A stretch of 64,000 bases of DNA from Marchantia polymorpha subsp. ruderalis (GCA_037833965.1 AP031358.1:20778001-20842000); one strand, 5' to 3'. Shown: positions 12,186 to 25,574, numbered from the stretch's first letter. Notes: generated from the letters alone by a model not told the origin. Numbers and translations are program-made.

Positions 12186-13570
12186 ATTAAACCACATTGA
12201 TTTCAATATGTTGCAAGCGACTGGAAAGATATTTTCTGTTTTTGAACCATAATCGGCTCAAAAAAAGTATTATGGATAGATTTCGAAGTAAATCATGATC
12301 ACCTTATGGATTCTATTCTAATAGGTTCAGCCGCGAATTTGTAGATTGCGAAGGAGCTGAACTTCGCATTAGTTTTTGGGAATGGATTTTTCACTAAGTG
12401 CGTGAGAAATGGATGGAAGAGCGAAATTTTAAGTTATATGAGAAGAGGATGAAAGAACCAAAGAGCATGCATTTGTCACGCATTCTACAACAGAAAAATC
12501 AACCTTATAATCTGGATTCTAAATGAGTAGGGTAGATGTTCAATCACAAAATTCACAACTTTGAACTTTTAAATAAAATATTGCCTTCTATCAATACTCT
12601 GGTTAATGAAGTGCCATACCTCGTATTTACATCCCAAGAATTGGAGAGGGATGAACGAATGGCCTTCTTCCTTCTCGATGGAGCTCGAAGTGCAAAAATG
12701 TGCATTTTTGTAGCCAAAGAAAAAAGTAATACATATAACTCTAACACTCCAAATGCCAAAATATTCTGGTAATAAAATCTAATTTCTCCATAATCCTAGG
12801 ATTGAGACGGGTGATGTCATTCAAATTCGGTTGACATTTTAAGGAGAAATATAATTCACGTCTGGAGGGAACTGGCAATATTAAGAGAAAGTGGTAGATT
12901 TCAACTGAATATCAATTGAAATCTAATACTTTCATCATTACAATCATGAACCTCGAACTCATTTTTTCTGGCGGACAAGCTCTTTGTGCTTTTAGTGTGT
13001 CATTATGAACAATCATGCAACTGTTCATGGACTCTTTTAAATTCTCTTCACATATTGATGGCTATGGGTGTCCAATGAACATAACATGACATGAGACTCA
13101 TCCTAAATTAGCCACATCGTTGAAACGATCATGCCTGACGTTGTTGTCGTGAAATGACCTCTCTTATGGTTTCAAGACTGTTACAACAGTTTTTCAATAC
13201 AAATGACACATTGGGTGCCACAATTAACAAAAAGGTAGCAAAAGTGGCAAATACCACTTTTCAGGAGGTCTGATATAAACGCATTGTCAGAAGAAAAGCT
13301 TCAGGACTATCTCACAAATCCAAAAAAAAACCCAAACAGTTCTCCTGCAAAACGTCTAAAGTCTTTACAGGAGTAAGGAATCTTTTCCATCTTTTATATA
13401 TATATATATATATATCTGACAAAACCTGCACAAGTTTTCAATCCAAAAATCCGCACATGTGCTATAAAGAATGTTTGATGTATGGTTCCAAAAAACGTTC
13501 CTAAATATCTGTCATTCCAAATCGTGATCATCAATACCATTCCGTCAGTTCTAGATCTAATTGCTAATAA
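12186..13570. other. Intergenic DNA with (TA)n microsatellite
   Basis: No supportable gene; the 78-codon plus frame at 12536-12772 has no family signature. A TA dinucleotide run sits near 13395-13415. The right end approaches the 3' end of the minus-strand NFXL1-like gene. Confidence 0.4.
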
Positions 13571-13640
13571 GGATTCGAACTGAGGCAGAGCTTCTGAAGA
13601 ATAAACCTAGTGCCCGCGGTGTTCTCTACTAAAGATTGAG
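13571..13640 (-). other. tRNA-like A/B-box sequence (possible SINE or tRNA relic)
   Basis: On the minus strand TAGTAGAGAACACCG (near 13631-13617) resembles a Pol III A box and AGTTCGAATCC (13581-13571) matches the B-box consensus at all but one base. The spacing is close to that of a tRNA gene. I could not fold a convincing cloverleaf, so a tRNA-derived SINE head or decayed tRNA is more likely than a working tRNA. Confidence 0.25.
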
Positions 13641-13672
13641 CTTTAATACTGATGGACTACTAACTCAATAAA

Positions 13673-16600
13673 TCAAAACCGAGGGCCATATGTAGGCCTT
13701 TTCTTCATTCTCTCTATGTCTCTTCTATTCATCCACGTATTAAGCTCAAGTAACCCTTTAAAGCCAAAATATCCAACCAAGCATACGAGCACAACGACGA
13801 CTGCAACGGTTGCCACCTTTCTAGCAGCTGACATAAATTCCTGATGTCAAACAGCCCACGACAAGTCAGAGAGTATCAAGCTCGAAGAGATCCCAATCCG
13901 TGAAATACCAACATGTGAGCACCCATAAACACGAAAAATATGCACCAGCCCTCATGTACATGCGACCAGAACTAGATTAATTCAAGGAGTATTTAATTTA
14001 TAATGTCATGAAGTAAAGCCATTTGCAACTTCCGATGCTAACAATAACAATATAATCTTCATGTCATGGTATAATACCACTCATGCTATTTCCTGAATTT
14101 GAATATATTATTGGCCTTCTTGTTCATTGCAGAGATAATTCCAGACTATTTCCTTGCCACTATTTATGTACTAATCACACACCAATACGACTTCAAATCT
14201 TTATTTACAAACTGAATCCAGATATTCAAATTCTTGTCCGGGTTAAAGCCAAATGTGGAGGCACACCAAACGCTCATTGAATAATAATAAGGGTTGAAAT
14301 ACATTTATCATACAAATATAGCAAAACCTGAAGATGTCGAATAGGCTGAACATAAAAGGAAATGGTAAGTTCAGAAATCCTGTTTGCATTAACAGCTTGG
14401 ATTACCTGAAACCTTGTGGTTTCTTGCTGAGATTCCACCTGATATCGATTTTTCCTTCGCTTTCCTAAGCTCGGCGTTGCTACCTGGGCCTGAGATAAGG
14501 TCGAAACACATTATACTCCGACAAATGACCATATCAACAGAGTGTTCATTCGGAAAAATGGTCACTCCAGAAGTGTAAACCTTCATATGCTTCCGGAGGC
14601 TCAATCATTGCTCCAAACTTTCACTACGAGGTGAAAAAGAGGCTACAACGGCAAAAGACTCATCCAGTGGTTGATCATAGTTTACCGCAATCTGAATTAC
14701 CTCTGCCTCTTTTGCCCTTCTTTGCCGAAGTTGCTGCTCAGTCTCCTCTTTGGCCTTCTTCTCAGCAGCCAACTTCAAGCAAATCTGGTCGCAGGGTAGC
14801 AGACCTATCAACGTTCTTGATTTTTCCTCTTGGCTGGCTCGTTGAGCACCTTGTACCTCAGAGCAGAGCCATTCTTTTTTCAAACGTTGGCATTCACATC
14901 TCACTATTACCTGTCATCAGTAAGAAAATGTCAGATACGGAGATCTTACAATGAGCAATGTATGTCAGCTGAAACGAGTGTTTCATTTGTCTATGATATA
15001 CAATTTCGTCAAAGTAAAACAAAATACAAAACACAGCAGAATATGAGTTCTAAACATCATCTGAGTTCAGAAAACAAGACCTGTCAACCATAGTTGAAGC
15101 ATGACATTTGTGCTCCAAAGGTCATGCTTGAAGAACAAACTACAATGTAACGTTCCAATTCACCCAAAGGAGAGTCGGAGTATCAAGCAAGCAGTTCATA
15201 TCAAACATAGAAACCAAGAAAAATTTGTCTTAAAGATGTAACGTCGTACCTTCTTCCGACAACTATTAGCCATCTGACAAGGACCAAGATGGCATATGTC
15301 TGAACACATATGAGCACAATTTGGCAATTTCCTGTACACAAGACAAGTACATTCAGACCCGCGAGTTGAAGGATACTCCTGGCAAAGTGACCGGGTCATC
15401 ACCATTGCAAGTTTACAACCTTGATTGACCAGCTTCACCCATGCTAGCCAAGAACTTCATGCAAAGCACAAGAGGCATTGAATAATTCGAACAAACCTTT
15501 ATTCCCCAGACAAAAAAAAGACATGATGGGCACAGTATGAATCCAAGTTACTAGATTCTTGTATCGCTCGCTGGGAATGTTAATCCATGTAAAAGCAATC
15601 ATTGCAGTGTGACTGGTCGCATACCTATGACAAGGACCTCCACATGAGAGCATTTTGGCCTTTAGTTTGGCAGAAGCAGCTGTGAAACTATCACAGTCAT
15701 AAACATGGACCATGGTCTCGCAATAACAGCCTCTCTTCACAAGAACCTTGCAGGGTGGACAATCTCCCGGATGACAAGGCAACGGGCATGGATGAGGGCA
15801 TAAGGTACGTTTCTGCATTGCACGTAGGCATTTACAGCCATATTAGAAGCACATAAATCAGTTCAAGACCGAAAACCCTTGTAGCTGTTACAGCATTTTC
15901 GTCGATGTTCCCCATCATTCATCGTCTGTCTTCAACCATCTTTGGATTCAAGAGTCTCCGCAAACTCTATTCTCTTCCCGCAATGGTATCCAAATGCCCG
16001 GATTAAGCTAGTGTTGGTGCGAAGTAAAGTGCAAGAAACACCCAAGTCTTAGTCAAAAACTGGACACAAATGAGAAAACAAAGGTGTGGAAATACCTTCT
16101 GGCATTCTAAAGGACACTGCTCACATGTGTCAGAAGAATCAGCTTCCTTTGTCCCTTGCAACGATATACTTCTATCCGACCCCGAAGCTGTTTGAATGAA
16201 GTGACAAGGTTTGTTGCAGAAGTGATTGCCACATGATTGTAGGTTTCCACAAGCATTTCCGCATTGAAATTCTTTGGCCTCTGAGCACACCATCTGGACA
16301 CAAATGATCACAGGTGAGAGTGGTGGGGACAAAGAAAAGTATCACGTGCTGCATCTTCTACACATGTTCAATAACACGTTCAAGTCAAATAAATTGAACA
16401 ATAGTATTTCTGCCGTGAATGTAATGAAGATCTAAGTAGTAAATCATTTTTCCGTTGGGGAGATCAAATATCTACTAATGGAAAACCAAAGTATACATAC
16501 ATTGTGATGCTAAAATCAAGTTGAATATCAATCGAGATTACCATTCTTTCTATCCCCAGGTGTTGGCCAAGGCACTGTTTAGTAATGATCTCTACACAAG

Positions 16601-19600
16601 GTGGGCAAGGACGTCCCATGACTGCATTGGGATCTTCGAAAACCTTCTTCTTTTTCTTTGGTTTTAGCGTATACTCAGGATTTGGAACTGGCCTCGGTCC
16701 ATGACACCTGTACATCTGAAAGTTAATCAAAACTTTACAAGAAAGCCAAAACAGTCCTCTCGTACTGTCTTTAAAACAACATCGTCGACATGGAAAAAGG
16801 CAAGTATTTTTTACTAAAACATCCTAGGTGATTCGCATTATCTCGCTTTATCATGGTACACACCTTTTGTTACATTTATGACCACATGGCAGCTCTGCTT
16901 TGCATGGAAGCTGACACGGAGGACATGGTCCATAATGACAAGCATGGGGCTGCAGTGACAAACATCATACAAAGCATAAGTATCCACAGAGCCACATTTC
17001 GATAAATAAAGTCAAGAGTCCACAACATCACTACTGCCTCTCTTAAAGCACACCTTCATAAGCAGGATAGTTACTGTCGCCGCACATAGAACATTTACTT
17101 CTAATTTGAAGTTCGATGCAAAGACGACATCTAGCATCCATGTACAACATTATGCCGTTCACTTCGTATGACAAAATGAACAGCCCTATATGATTTCCAA
17201 TGTAAGGTCTACCATACATTTCTAAGCGACGACACCTTCAACTGGCGAATAGAGAATCTGTACTCTGCTGTTCTATTTGTGATTGGCACGAGTGCATGAA
17301 CAAGGACGAACCTTACAGAGTGCACCATGAGAACAACGTGGAGGTATCTGACACCGTTTTGAGCATCTAGGGGGCTTCTGGTCCTTCTCCATACCACAAG
17401 GTACCTTCTCCATTATAAAAAAAAAAAAAAGGAGAAAAAAAGATTTATACTTTATTAGATGACAAAATTCAGCGAGCAAAACTGAACGAGAACGCAACCC
17501 GTTCGTTACCTCAAGAGTCGTCACTTAGAAGCACAGGTTGCAAAACTTTGTTGGGTCCTCAAACAAACAAGGAAAAGCTTACTTCGAATGAGGTCACCCC
17601 ACATGCGCACGATATTCGTACTGAGACGGGACAAGGAGCGCATGCTTCTCTGTCATTCACACAAGACATCGTATGAGCGGGGTCGTGATTCATCACGAAG
17701 TTGAACCTCGAACTTCAGCGATCGAGAAAAGGCATTTATAAGGATAAGAGTCATTTGAAAGGCTTGCTCCACTGACTCAACTGAAAGGAAGGAGCAAAGG
17801 CTCGTTCGAAGAGGACAACATAAACGTGTACATTGTGAAGCCACTGCTGCCCATTCAAAGGTCCGCAGCGCTCTGACTTTAACATTAGGTCAGAAATTCA
17901 AGAAGCTCACCAGCTTAAGTACCTGTGACATGGTGCTGGGCACTTGTGATTCTTACACCTGAGCCTCTTACCACAAACCTGTACACACGAGCATAACAAC
18001 AGAGCGTCAACCACTTGAGGAAGGATCAGCTGCTGGAGTCCTCGGGTGCTCACCACAGGCCATGAAACATTCCAAAGACGTCATAAGCGTTCGATCGAAG
18101 CAGGTGTAGGCACGAAATCCGGGCTCTGTCAAATCACCTCATGACAAGGTGGACAATCGCCGTCGCAGCAACGCTTTCTGCAAGGATGTCGGGTGCAATC
18201 GCGAATACGCTGACACTTTCTGTCACACATGAACTCTTGATGGCATGGAACCTGTCACAAGAATACAGCAAAAACTTCTTCAGCTGAACACATCTCTGAG
18301 ATACCCGCACTTGCACGCAAAACAATTCAGAACTGAAACAAGGACGATCCACAGAAAATGAGACTCTGGTGAGAAACTAGTTGGAATCGACTTGCCTCCT
18401 TTTTGAGGCCACCGCAATGGCAGGCTTTGACGAGAACGATTCGGCAGGTGGTGTTGCAAGGCCCCGTGTGGCAACGCTCTTGGCACCGGTGCTTCGAGCA
18501 GGACAGCATTTTCTCGCACGTTGATCCGCAAGTAGGAACGGCCCTTTCACAGCCCACGCCTTTGTACTCTTTCTTGCCGCAGGGGCAGCTCCTCCTTCCT
18601 GCCAGTTTGCATTCGCCGCATGCTCCTGCGTGGCACCCTCTCTCGCAGACATGTCTCTTGCAACTGAGCTCTCGCTCGCAGGGATGCTCGCACCGGAAGA
18701 CCGAATCCACACAAGGGCGGACTGCTACTTCCTTCTTGCATTGGCACGAGTATTTGTCTGTTTTGGTGCAGGGTGCACAGTCTCCGTCGTGGCAATTTCC
18801 TTCGCAGACATGTTTCCTGCATGCGAGAGTCTTCCTGCACGGGCTCTCGCAGGAGAATTTGCTTCGACCGCATCGACGGACCTCGGATTTGGCACCGCAG
18901 AAGCATGACACTCGTACCAGCTGCGGGCACGGAGGGCATGGCCCCGGGTGACAGAGGAGCTTGCATTCGTGTCCGCAGTCTCCGTCGAGCTGCCTGCCAC
19001 ATCTTTCTCCGCAAGTGTGAGGAGTGAGCCAAGGATCCGAGCCTGGATTCACCTCCTTGCTGCAGAAACAACGATACTCTCGGGGGATTTGTGAGCTCGT
19101 GTATTCTGCACGGCATTTTGGACAGTGCCAGCGGACACTTGCAGCTGCTGCACCTGGGAAACTTTCGGCAGACAGTCTGTTCAAAGCTCTCAGCTCTGCC
19201 GCATTGAGGGCTTGTCTTGCCCATGATTGTATGCACGTGATGTGGAAGATAGCATAGCATCCAGACTTGCAATCCCACACATGATCGGTTGCCCTCACGC
19301 GTTCCAAGCATATGAGGCAGGCAGTTCCTCCACTCCGAGCTGCAACCAGAAGACCGCGAATTTTCGCAATGCCAGCATCGTTCAGATCATCCAGGCTTTC
19401 ACCTCCGGTGTATTCGCCGAAGATTGCCGCTTGCAGCGCTTCCACATCTGTTTTTCCGTCTTCATGGTCTTCACTACTGTCAGAATCCTCGTACTCTGCT
19501 ACTGAAACCTTGTTGGTCACATCTTTGTTGCTGAGATTTCTATCAGCAGCAAACACTTGGTTGCTCGTCGACACTGTTGCACTAGAACTCGCTGAACCTT

Positions 19601-19673
19601 GGCCGGGGTTGCGAGAGTGCAGCGGAACAGCCCAAGCTCCAGCCCGGGCTGGAGGTCTGTCAGAAGTTCCCAT
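13673..19673 (-). CDS. NFXL1: NFXL1-like RING and NF-X1 zinc-finger protein, C-terminal membrane anchor
   Basis: Thirteen coding exons (19673-18396, 18251-18138, 17978-17923, 17649-17583, 17404-17312, 16949-16864, 16707-16542, 16293-16096, 15812-15625, 15331-15250, 14910-14701, 14489-14406, 13840-13673) join in frame to 929 residues. A RING/PHD-like C4HC3 finger spans about residues 119-187 (CLICLERV to WHCPKCR). A long series of NF-X1 fingers follows (CGHECKLLCHPGPC, CEHPCERELSCKRHVC, CCDGDCPPC, CHYGPCPPC and others). The last exon gives a hydrophobic segment at about residues 883-905 with a short basic tail, as in plant NFXL1. Family members are nuclear or membrane-linked stress regulators, and the RING suggests ubiquitin ligase activity. 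The first intron uses a GC donor (GAG|GCAAGT); all others are GT-AG. Start: the first in-frame ATG (19673), in a CCATGG context; the frame stays open upstream only from a GTG. Order and spacing of cysteines leave little doubt about family; exact splice sites are read by eye. Confidence 0.95.
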
Positions 19674-19728
19674 GGAAGTAAGTTCTAAGTCGTAAACCCT
19701 GTGCAGATAATCTTCTAAGAAACAGGCA

Positions 19729-19794
19729 CTACATGTGCCCTTGATCACAGTGACCCACGCCGCTGACTTCGAGGGTCCGCAAACCACTTGCCAT
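19729..19794 (-). CDS. Upstream ORF of the NFXL1-like gene (21 residues)
   Basis: An ATG at 19794 opens 21 codons ending TAG at 19729, 55 bases before the NFXL1 start and in a different frame. If the transcript leader includes this region, it could reduce translation of the main frame. Whether 19729-19794 is exonic is not known. The peptide has no recognised motif. Confidence 0.35.
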   Translation of the reverse strand: MASGLRTLEVSGVGHCDQGHM

Positions 19795-21580
19795 GACGTG
19801 TTCGGAGATTACCAGCACTGTAAAAAACACAAACATCTCCGAGAGATCAGATAATGCTCGAACTATTTTCTCCACTGCTCATCACGAACCTCCACAATCT
19901 CAAAAATTGTTGCATTCCAAAATGCTCTCTGATGATCATCCGCATTCTCAGCTATTCGCAAGGGCATCCAGTCAGGAAGGTTGTGAATTGTAAGGCGTTA
20001 TCGGTAGGGAGTGGTTCTACTGGCGCTTATCGGTAATCAATATGCTCATTGCATCAGTATTTCATGGTAAAGGGCTCTACCGACAACTTTTATGAACACT
20101 CACTTCATTGTGTTCAGTGAGGCTTTGATGCAGAGTTTGCGAGGTGACAGACCACATGATTATGGAACAGAGTTTCGTGGGTAAAAAGAATCTGTTCGGT
20201 TACAGGGGACTCGACCAAGCAAATCAGGGTGACAGGTGAAAGAACATAGTAATGCAAACAATGAAATGCGTTATTTTGTAACCTCAACTCTAACATTCCT
20301 TCTGCAACATCTCTGGCGGCAAGTTTGCCTATACTCATTCCTTCGACAGGCACCAAGTATTCTTCTTGACATGAAAACCTTCCACAGAAATCAGTGTTGC
20401 CAATATCTTCGGGTGGAGAATGAGACAAGAAATCACAAAGGTGACAATGGCGAGCCAAGCTCAAAATCTCAGAATCATTGTCCTGCTTTCTGAACATCTT
20501 TCAAAAATTATATGACTCGTGTTACGATACAAGATCTTGCATACCACAGCCGAGTACATTCGAATGTGCTAGCTACCTTCAAGAGCTGAGAAAACACAAG
20601 CTGCAGATTAAGTTATTGAGGTAGCTTTCACGTGCAGAATTATGTCGTCGAGAATGTGATTCTGCCTTAAAATTCAAACTTGTGGCCGGCAGACCGAACA
20701 ACAACAAAAACAAAAGAAAAAGAAACATTCCATGACTTTCACAAAAAAGGAGCTTCAAACTCTAGCATTTTCTATTTTGGCGCACATTGTTCAGAATAGG
20801 TGACATGTTGATTCAAAAGATCTGCCATTTAATTGTTACCCATAATCTAATTGTCACAGCTCGAGGTGATCAAACTCATCATCATCTGGCTTACATATCT
20901 TAATCCCCGCGCCTACATGACGAACATTTCTGGGTGACAGCAAAATCACAGGTTAAACAAAGAACAGCAATGAGAACTACCTCCAGACAGCGGATGACTT
21001 CTCCCGATCTACAATTGCCCAAATCTTCCACCTCATGGAGAAATCTGAGATCCAGTCACCGAAAAGGCCATTCAAGCACCGGCAACTCTCAATTCCCGAT
21101 TACTATACGACTCTCGAAAACCTATTGTTGATTCAATGATAGACATTATGGACGATTTCTCCTGATTCTCAGTGACAAGGATCAAACTCACCACTCGACG
21201 ACTGTCAGTCGGAGATCCGCGAGGTCCGATCTTCTTCGAGACGAACAAAGGCATCCGAAGAAGCTGCCCGCCCTCCGTCGCTCCCACCGTCCCTAGCGCC
21301 CGCCGGCTGGACGGACGATGCAGACACCGTGACGGAACGGAGCTCAAAGGCGCCAATTTCCGTACGCCAGCTTGCCATCCACGAGCGTTGGCTCGACGAC
21401 GACGAGGGCAGAGGGCAGAGGCAGAGGGCCCCTTGAGGTCCGAGTTTCGATCCGCCGGATGCTCGAGCGCTCTCTTTCTCCGGTCCGTGGGTCTAGCAAG
21501 CACTTGGATTGCAGTTTCCCGTCGTTACTCTGGACGGGCTGTCTTCGTTTGTCTCTTCCACAATATCATTTTGTAAAACA
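19795..21580 (-). promoter_or_regulatory. Upstream region of NFXL1 with CpG-rich patch (possible first exon/promoter)
   Basis: The patch at about 21180-21545 is clearly richer in CG dinucleotides than its flanks and ends on the minus strand in GTCGAGTG|GTGAGTTTG, a good splice donor. This would fit a non-coding first exon of NFXL1 with an intron to about 19.8 kb. Inference only; no TATA box was found with confidence. Overlapping frames on both strands in the patch look like composition artefacts. Confidence 0.35.
20114..20497 (-). CDS. Hypothetical ORF upstream of NFXL1 (127 residues)
   Basis: True ATG start (20497) and 127 open codons with a cysteine/histidine-containing N-terminal third (HCHLCDF). 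It does not match a family I know and could equally lie in a 5' leader intron of NFXL1 on the same strand. Confidence 0.2.
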   Translation of the reverse strand: MFRKQDNDSEILSLARHCHLCDFLSHSPPEDIGNTDFCGRFSCQEEYLVPVEGMSIGKLAARDVAEGMLELRLQNNAFHCLHYYVLSPVTLICLVESPVTEQILFTHETLFHNHVVCHLANSASKPH

Positions 21581-22816
<1,236 letters not shown>

Positions 22817-23269
22817 ATGCATAACTGTCATCGGTGTATGGAAGGTCCTCTAGGAGATCCATCATTTATTTCGCTGCATACTACCGATCACTTTCTTTCG
22901 TTGGCCAATCGCATGTACTTTTGTGATCCACCGTCCCAATGTGAACTCTTCCCCGCATACGATTACGCACATGAACATATGGTGCTCAGGAAATTACAAA
23001 GTACAGTCTACAAATGTGGAGAATGTAGTCCATTCTTTACACCTAATCTTTCATCATATCTTCCCTTCTTCAAGGTTCCGACTGGCGGGGTTCAAATTCA
23101 TTTATCTCTATTTGGCCATGAGATAATTTGCGATTACTTAAATCCTCTCAGTATCCTGACTTGTGGTTTTATTTTATCGTCAAGGGTTTCCGATTGGATA
23201 CCCTTGACGATAAAGTATTGTCTCATCGTTATATCAAAAATAGTCTTTATGATGCGTTGCAACATGTGA
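22817..23269 (+). CDS. Hypothetical protein, 150 residues, two CxxC pairs
   Basis: ATG-started frame of 150 codons in otherwise stop-rich DNA. It contains two CxxC pairs (HNCHRC near the start and YKCGEC in the middle), which could bind a metal, and a hydrophobic C-terminal third. I recognise no family. The perfect 15-bp hairpin at 23173-23214 lies inside it. Chance openness, a decayed gene and a lineage-specific gene are all possible. Confidence 0.25.
   Translation: MHNCHRCMEGPLGDPSFISLHTTDHFLSLANRMYFCDPPSQCELFPAYDYAHEHMVLRKLQSTVYKCGECSPFFTPNLSSYLPFFKVPTGGVQIHLSLFGHEIICDYLNPLSILTCGFILSSRVSDWIPLTIKYCLIVISKIVFMMRCNM
23173..23214. repeat. Perfect 15-bp inverted repeat, 12-base loop
   Basis: TTTATCGTCAAGGGT at 23173-23187 is the exact reverse complement of 23200-23214. 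No terminator-like T tract follows, and the surrounding DNA is not otherwise repetitive. Confidence 0.9.
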
Positions 23270-24618
23270 CATCTTCTTTGCTTCTCAATAGTATTCATAC
23301 GGCATGAATCTTACTTTTTTAAATTCTTGGTTCTACAACGTGATAGTAAAGTCATATATCTTCTTGACTAGAATCTACATAAGTGCAGATTTTATTTTCG
23401 CATTTTTATTGTTCACAAGTTATGACTTTACATGTAAGAAGTACTGACATGAGTATTCAAGTAAACACTCTAGAGATACTGGTGATACTTCAAAGGAGGC
23501 TGTGTTTGTGATGACAGGCAAGTGTGGATAACTCACATCGAAGTAACAATGTGTAGCTACTTCTTTAGAATTATTTGGTCATGAGCGGCTGAGTGTGGAT
23601 AACTAACATGAAATCAAACTTTAAATTCTAATAAGCTCAAATTTCTAGGCCAAGGCCAGTTATCATTTGACTTAGGCGAACTAACTTGAAATCGTAGAGT
23701 TGATGATTACATATCTTAATGATTTCACGACTTCAAGACGAGGTGATTATTCATCATGCTAGATATACACAACTATAGCGGCACCGAGAAAATTTATCTA
23801 TTTGTTCATCTGGTAATTGAACTGAAGAAAATTTGGACACGTTTACACGCGATAGCTTCTTGTAACCAGTTGATAGTGATTTCACTATCTTTGGCATATT
23901 GTTAAGTATATGTTCGGGCAAGGTGTTTTCAGTGTGTTAGTGTATACACAGTTAAACAATTACATCGGGCTATGCGATTGTGATGCTCTTATATTTGTCG
24001 ACCATATTGCTTTAATAATTGGATGTAGTCATATATTTCTTTTCTGATAGTACTAGGGGTTTGCTGATGAACTTCTTGTTCATAGAGCTTGATGGGTACT
24101 CTTAAAGTAATCTACTTGGATCCCATGAGATCGATCGACGAAGAATGCAACTCCAAAGCTGAGCATCTCCAGAAGATCAAGAGGAAGGTCTCTTCACTTC
24201 GAAGCCCGTAGCGTAAAGCGAGCGAATGCGCTCAATAAAAAGAGGACACACGAACGCCCAGAGCCAATCTGCGACACAAAAATTGAAGCAAGGGCGCACG
24301 GGGGAAGGGGTTTTGTGGGCCTAGATCCTCTCCTACAGTCGTAGCGCCTTTGCGTGAGCAATTCGGGAAGCTGCTCGAGAAGGAGCTAGACGAGCCGAGT
24401 GTGACACCCGCAGACTCGAAGACCAACCACGCAAACGCCTCGCAAGTCCTCGCCGGCCCGAGCCCAGCCGGTCTCGGTCACCACATCACCCGGTTGCGCA
24501 AAAAGGCCCAACCATCAAATGCTCTACAGATTCCGGCGGCCGGCGATGGATCGATCGATCTCGTCGTGGGAGGAGCTCGGAGCTTGACCGGCTGGGCCGG
24601 GCTCCGGGCCCAATGAGA
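23270..24618. other. Intergenic DNA, AT-rich then GC-rich
   Basis: AT-rich to about 24100, then distinctly GC-rich from about 24190. The plus frame at 24350-24616 (88 codons) has a composition-driven look and an opposite-strand partner at 24232-24426; neither is called. Confidence 0.4.
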
Positions 24619-25574
24619 GAGACCGGGGAGACACGGAACCTTCGCTTCCGCTCTCGTCGTAGTGCTGGGGGTGCTACCGAGCGTTTCGTCGGAGTGGGGA
24701 GGGGGAGTTGACCGGGTGTCGAGATCGGACGGGAAGGGGGCGATTAAATTTTCATGTCGGATGGATTGATTTGAGAGAGGAGGAATGTAATAGTGGACGA
24801 ATGCAGAGAGGTGGGTGGCGGAGGGAGGAGGGAGGAGGGGGTAGAGTGAGAATGGGCAGCTGAAGAGGGATTAGTGGGAGTAGTGGGAGGAGGAGTAGCA
24901 GTTTGCGAGAAGAGGTGGTCGTTCATGGACTTTTGAAGGAGTGAAGAGTCACGACAAATTGTTATCCAAAAGCTCGGAGATTCGTCTCGTGTCACGGCCC
25001 TTCAAGCGCAGCCACTGCTGGTACAGGGGAAGCATAGAAGACAAGGGTGAAGACCTCGGGCTCCTGTTCCGATGCCAGCGCAGCAGTGCGTGTGTGGAGC
25101 GTGTGCTTCTTCCCCAGAAGCCTCCCGAGCTCGCCTCCGAATCCCACTCTTTGGTTTCAAGTTTATTCGGTTCCATTGAATCTAGCCACTCAATCCCACG
25201 CAGACACATAGAGCGAGCGAGAGCGAGAGCGCGAGAGAAAGAGTAAGAGAAAGAGAGAAAGGGAGAGACCCCTAGGGGCTAGAAGAAATCAGTTCGTCTG
25301 AGTCCTCGGTCGTTTCTCGGTCTCTGACCGCACTTCTTCCCCGACGCCGAGGCACCTCCTTTCGGAACGAGATAAAGAGCTCGAGGTCTCGGAGTCTCGC
25401 AGTTCTCAAGCTGCTCCAGCTGCGCGTGCTCCAGGACCGAACCGATTCCCCACCCCGTGATCTGTCGATTCTGCTGATCCGCCTGCTGAATTTTGGTCTC
25501 AGAGACAGCATCTCAGGCGTCTGATCTGCTCCGCCTCCGCTCCGCTCTTCTCCACTCGGCTCTGCTCCGTCGGG
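24619..25574 (+). promoter_or_regulatory. Upstream and leader region of the APS reductase gene with many GAGAC cores
   Basis: GAGAC, the core of the plant sulfur-responsive element (SURE), occurs on the plus strand at 24619, 24628, 25265 and 25502, and as GTCTC at 24984, 25320, 25386, 25394 and 25496: nine in about 950 bases, where about two would be expected by chance. A GA-rich tract at about 25208-25268 and a CT-rich stretch precede the coding start. No ATG lies between about 25270 and the start at 25575. Sulfur regulation is inferred from the known SURE core and the gene's function. Confidence 0.55.

Noticed and set aside
18547-19311. 254-codon minus frame and 182-codon plus frame over NFXL1 exon 1
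   Set aside because: They are shadows of the Cys-rich NFXL1 exon, whose own frame has clear RING and NF-X1 finger patterns.
19674-19787. NFXL1 start extended to 19787
   Set aside because: The upstream extension begins with GTG, not ATG; the first ATG in frame is at 19673 in a good context.
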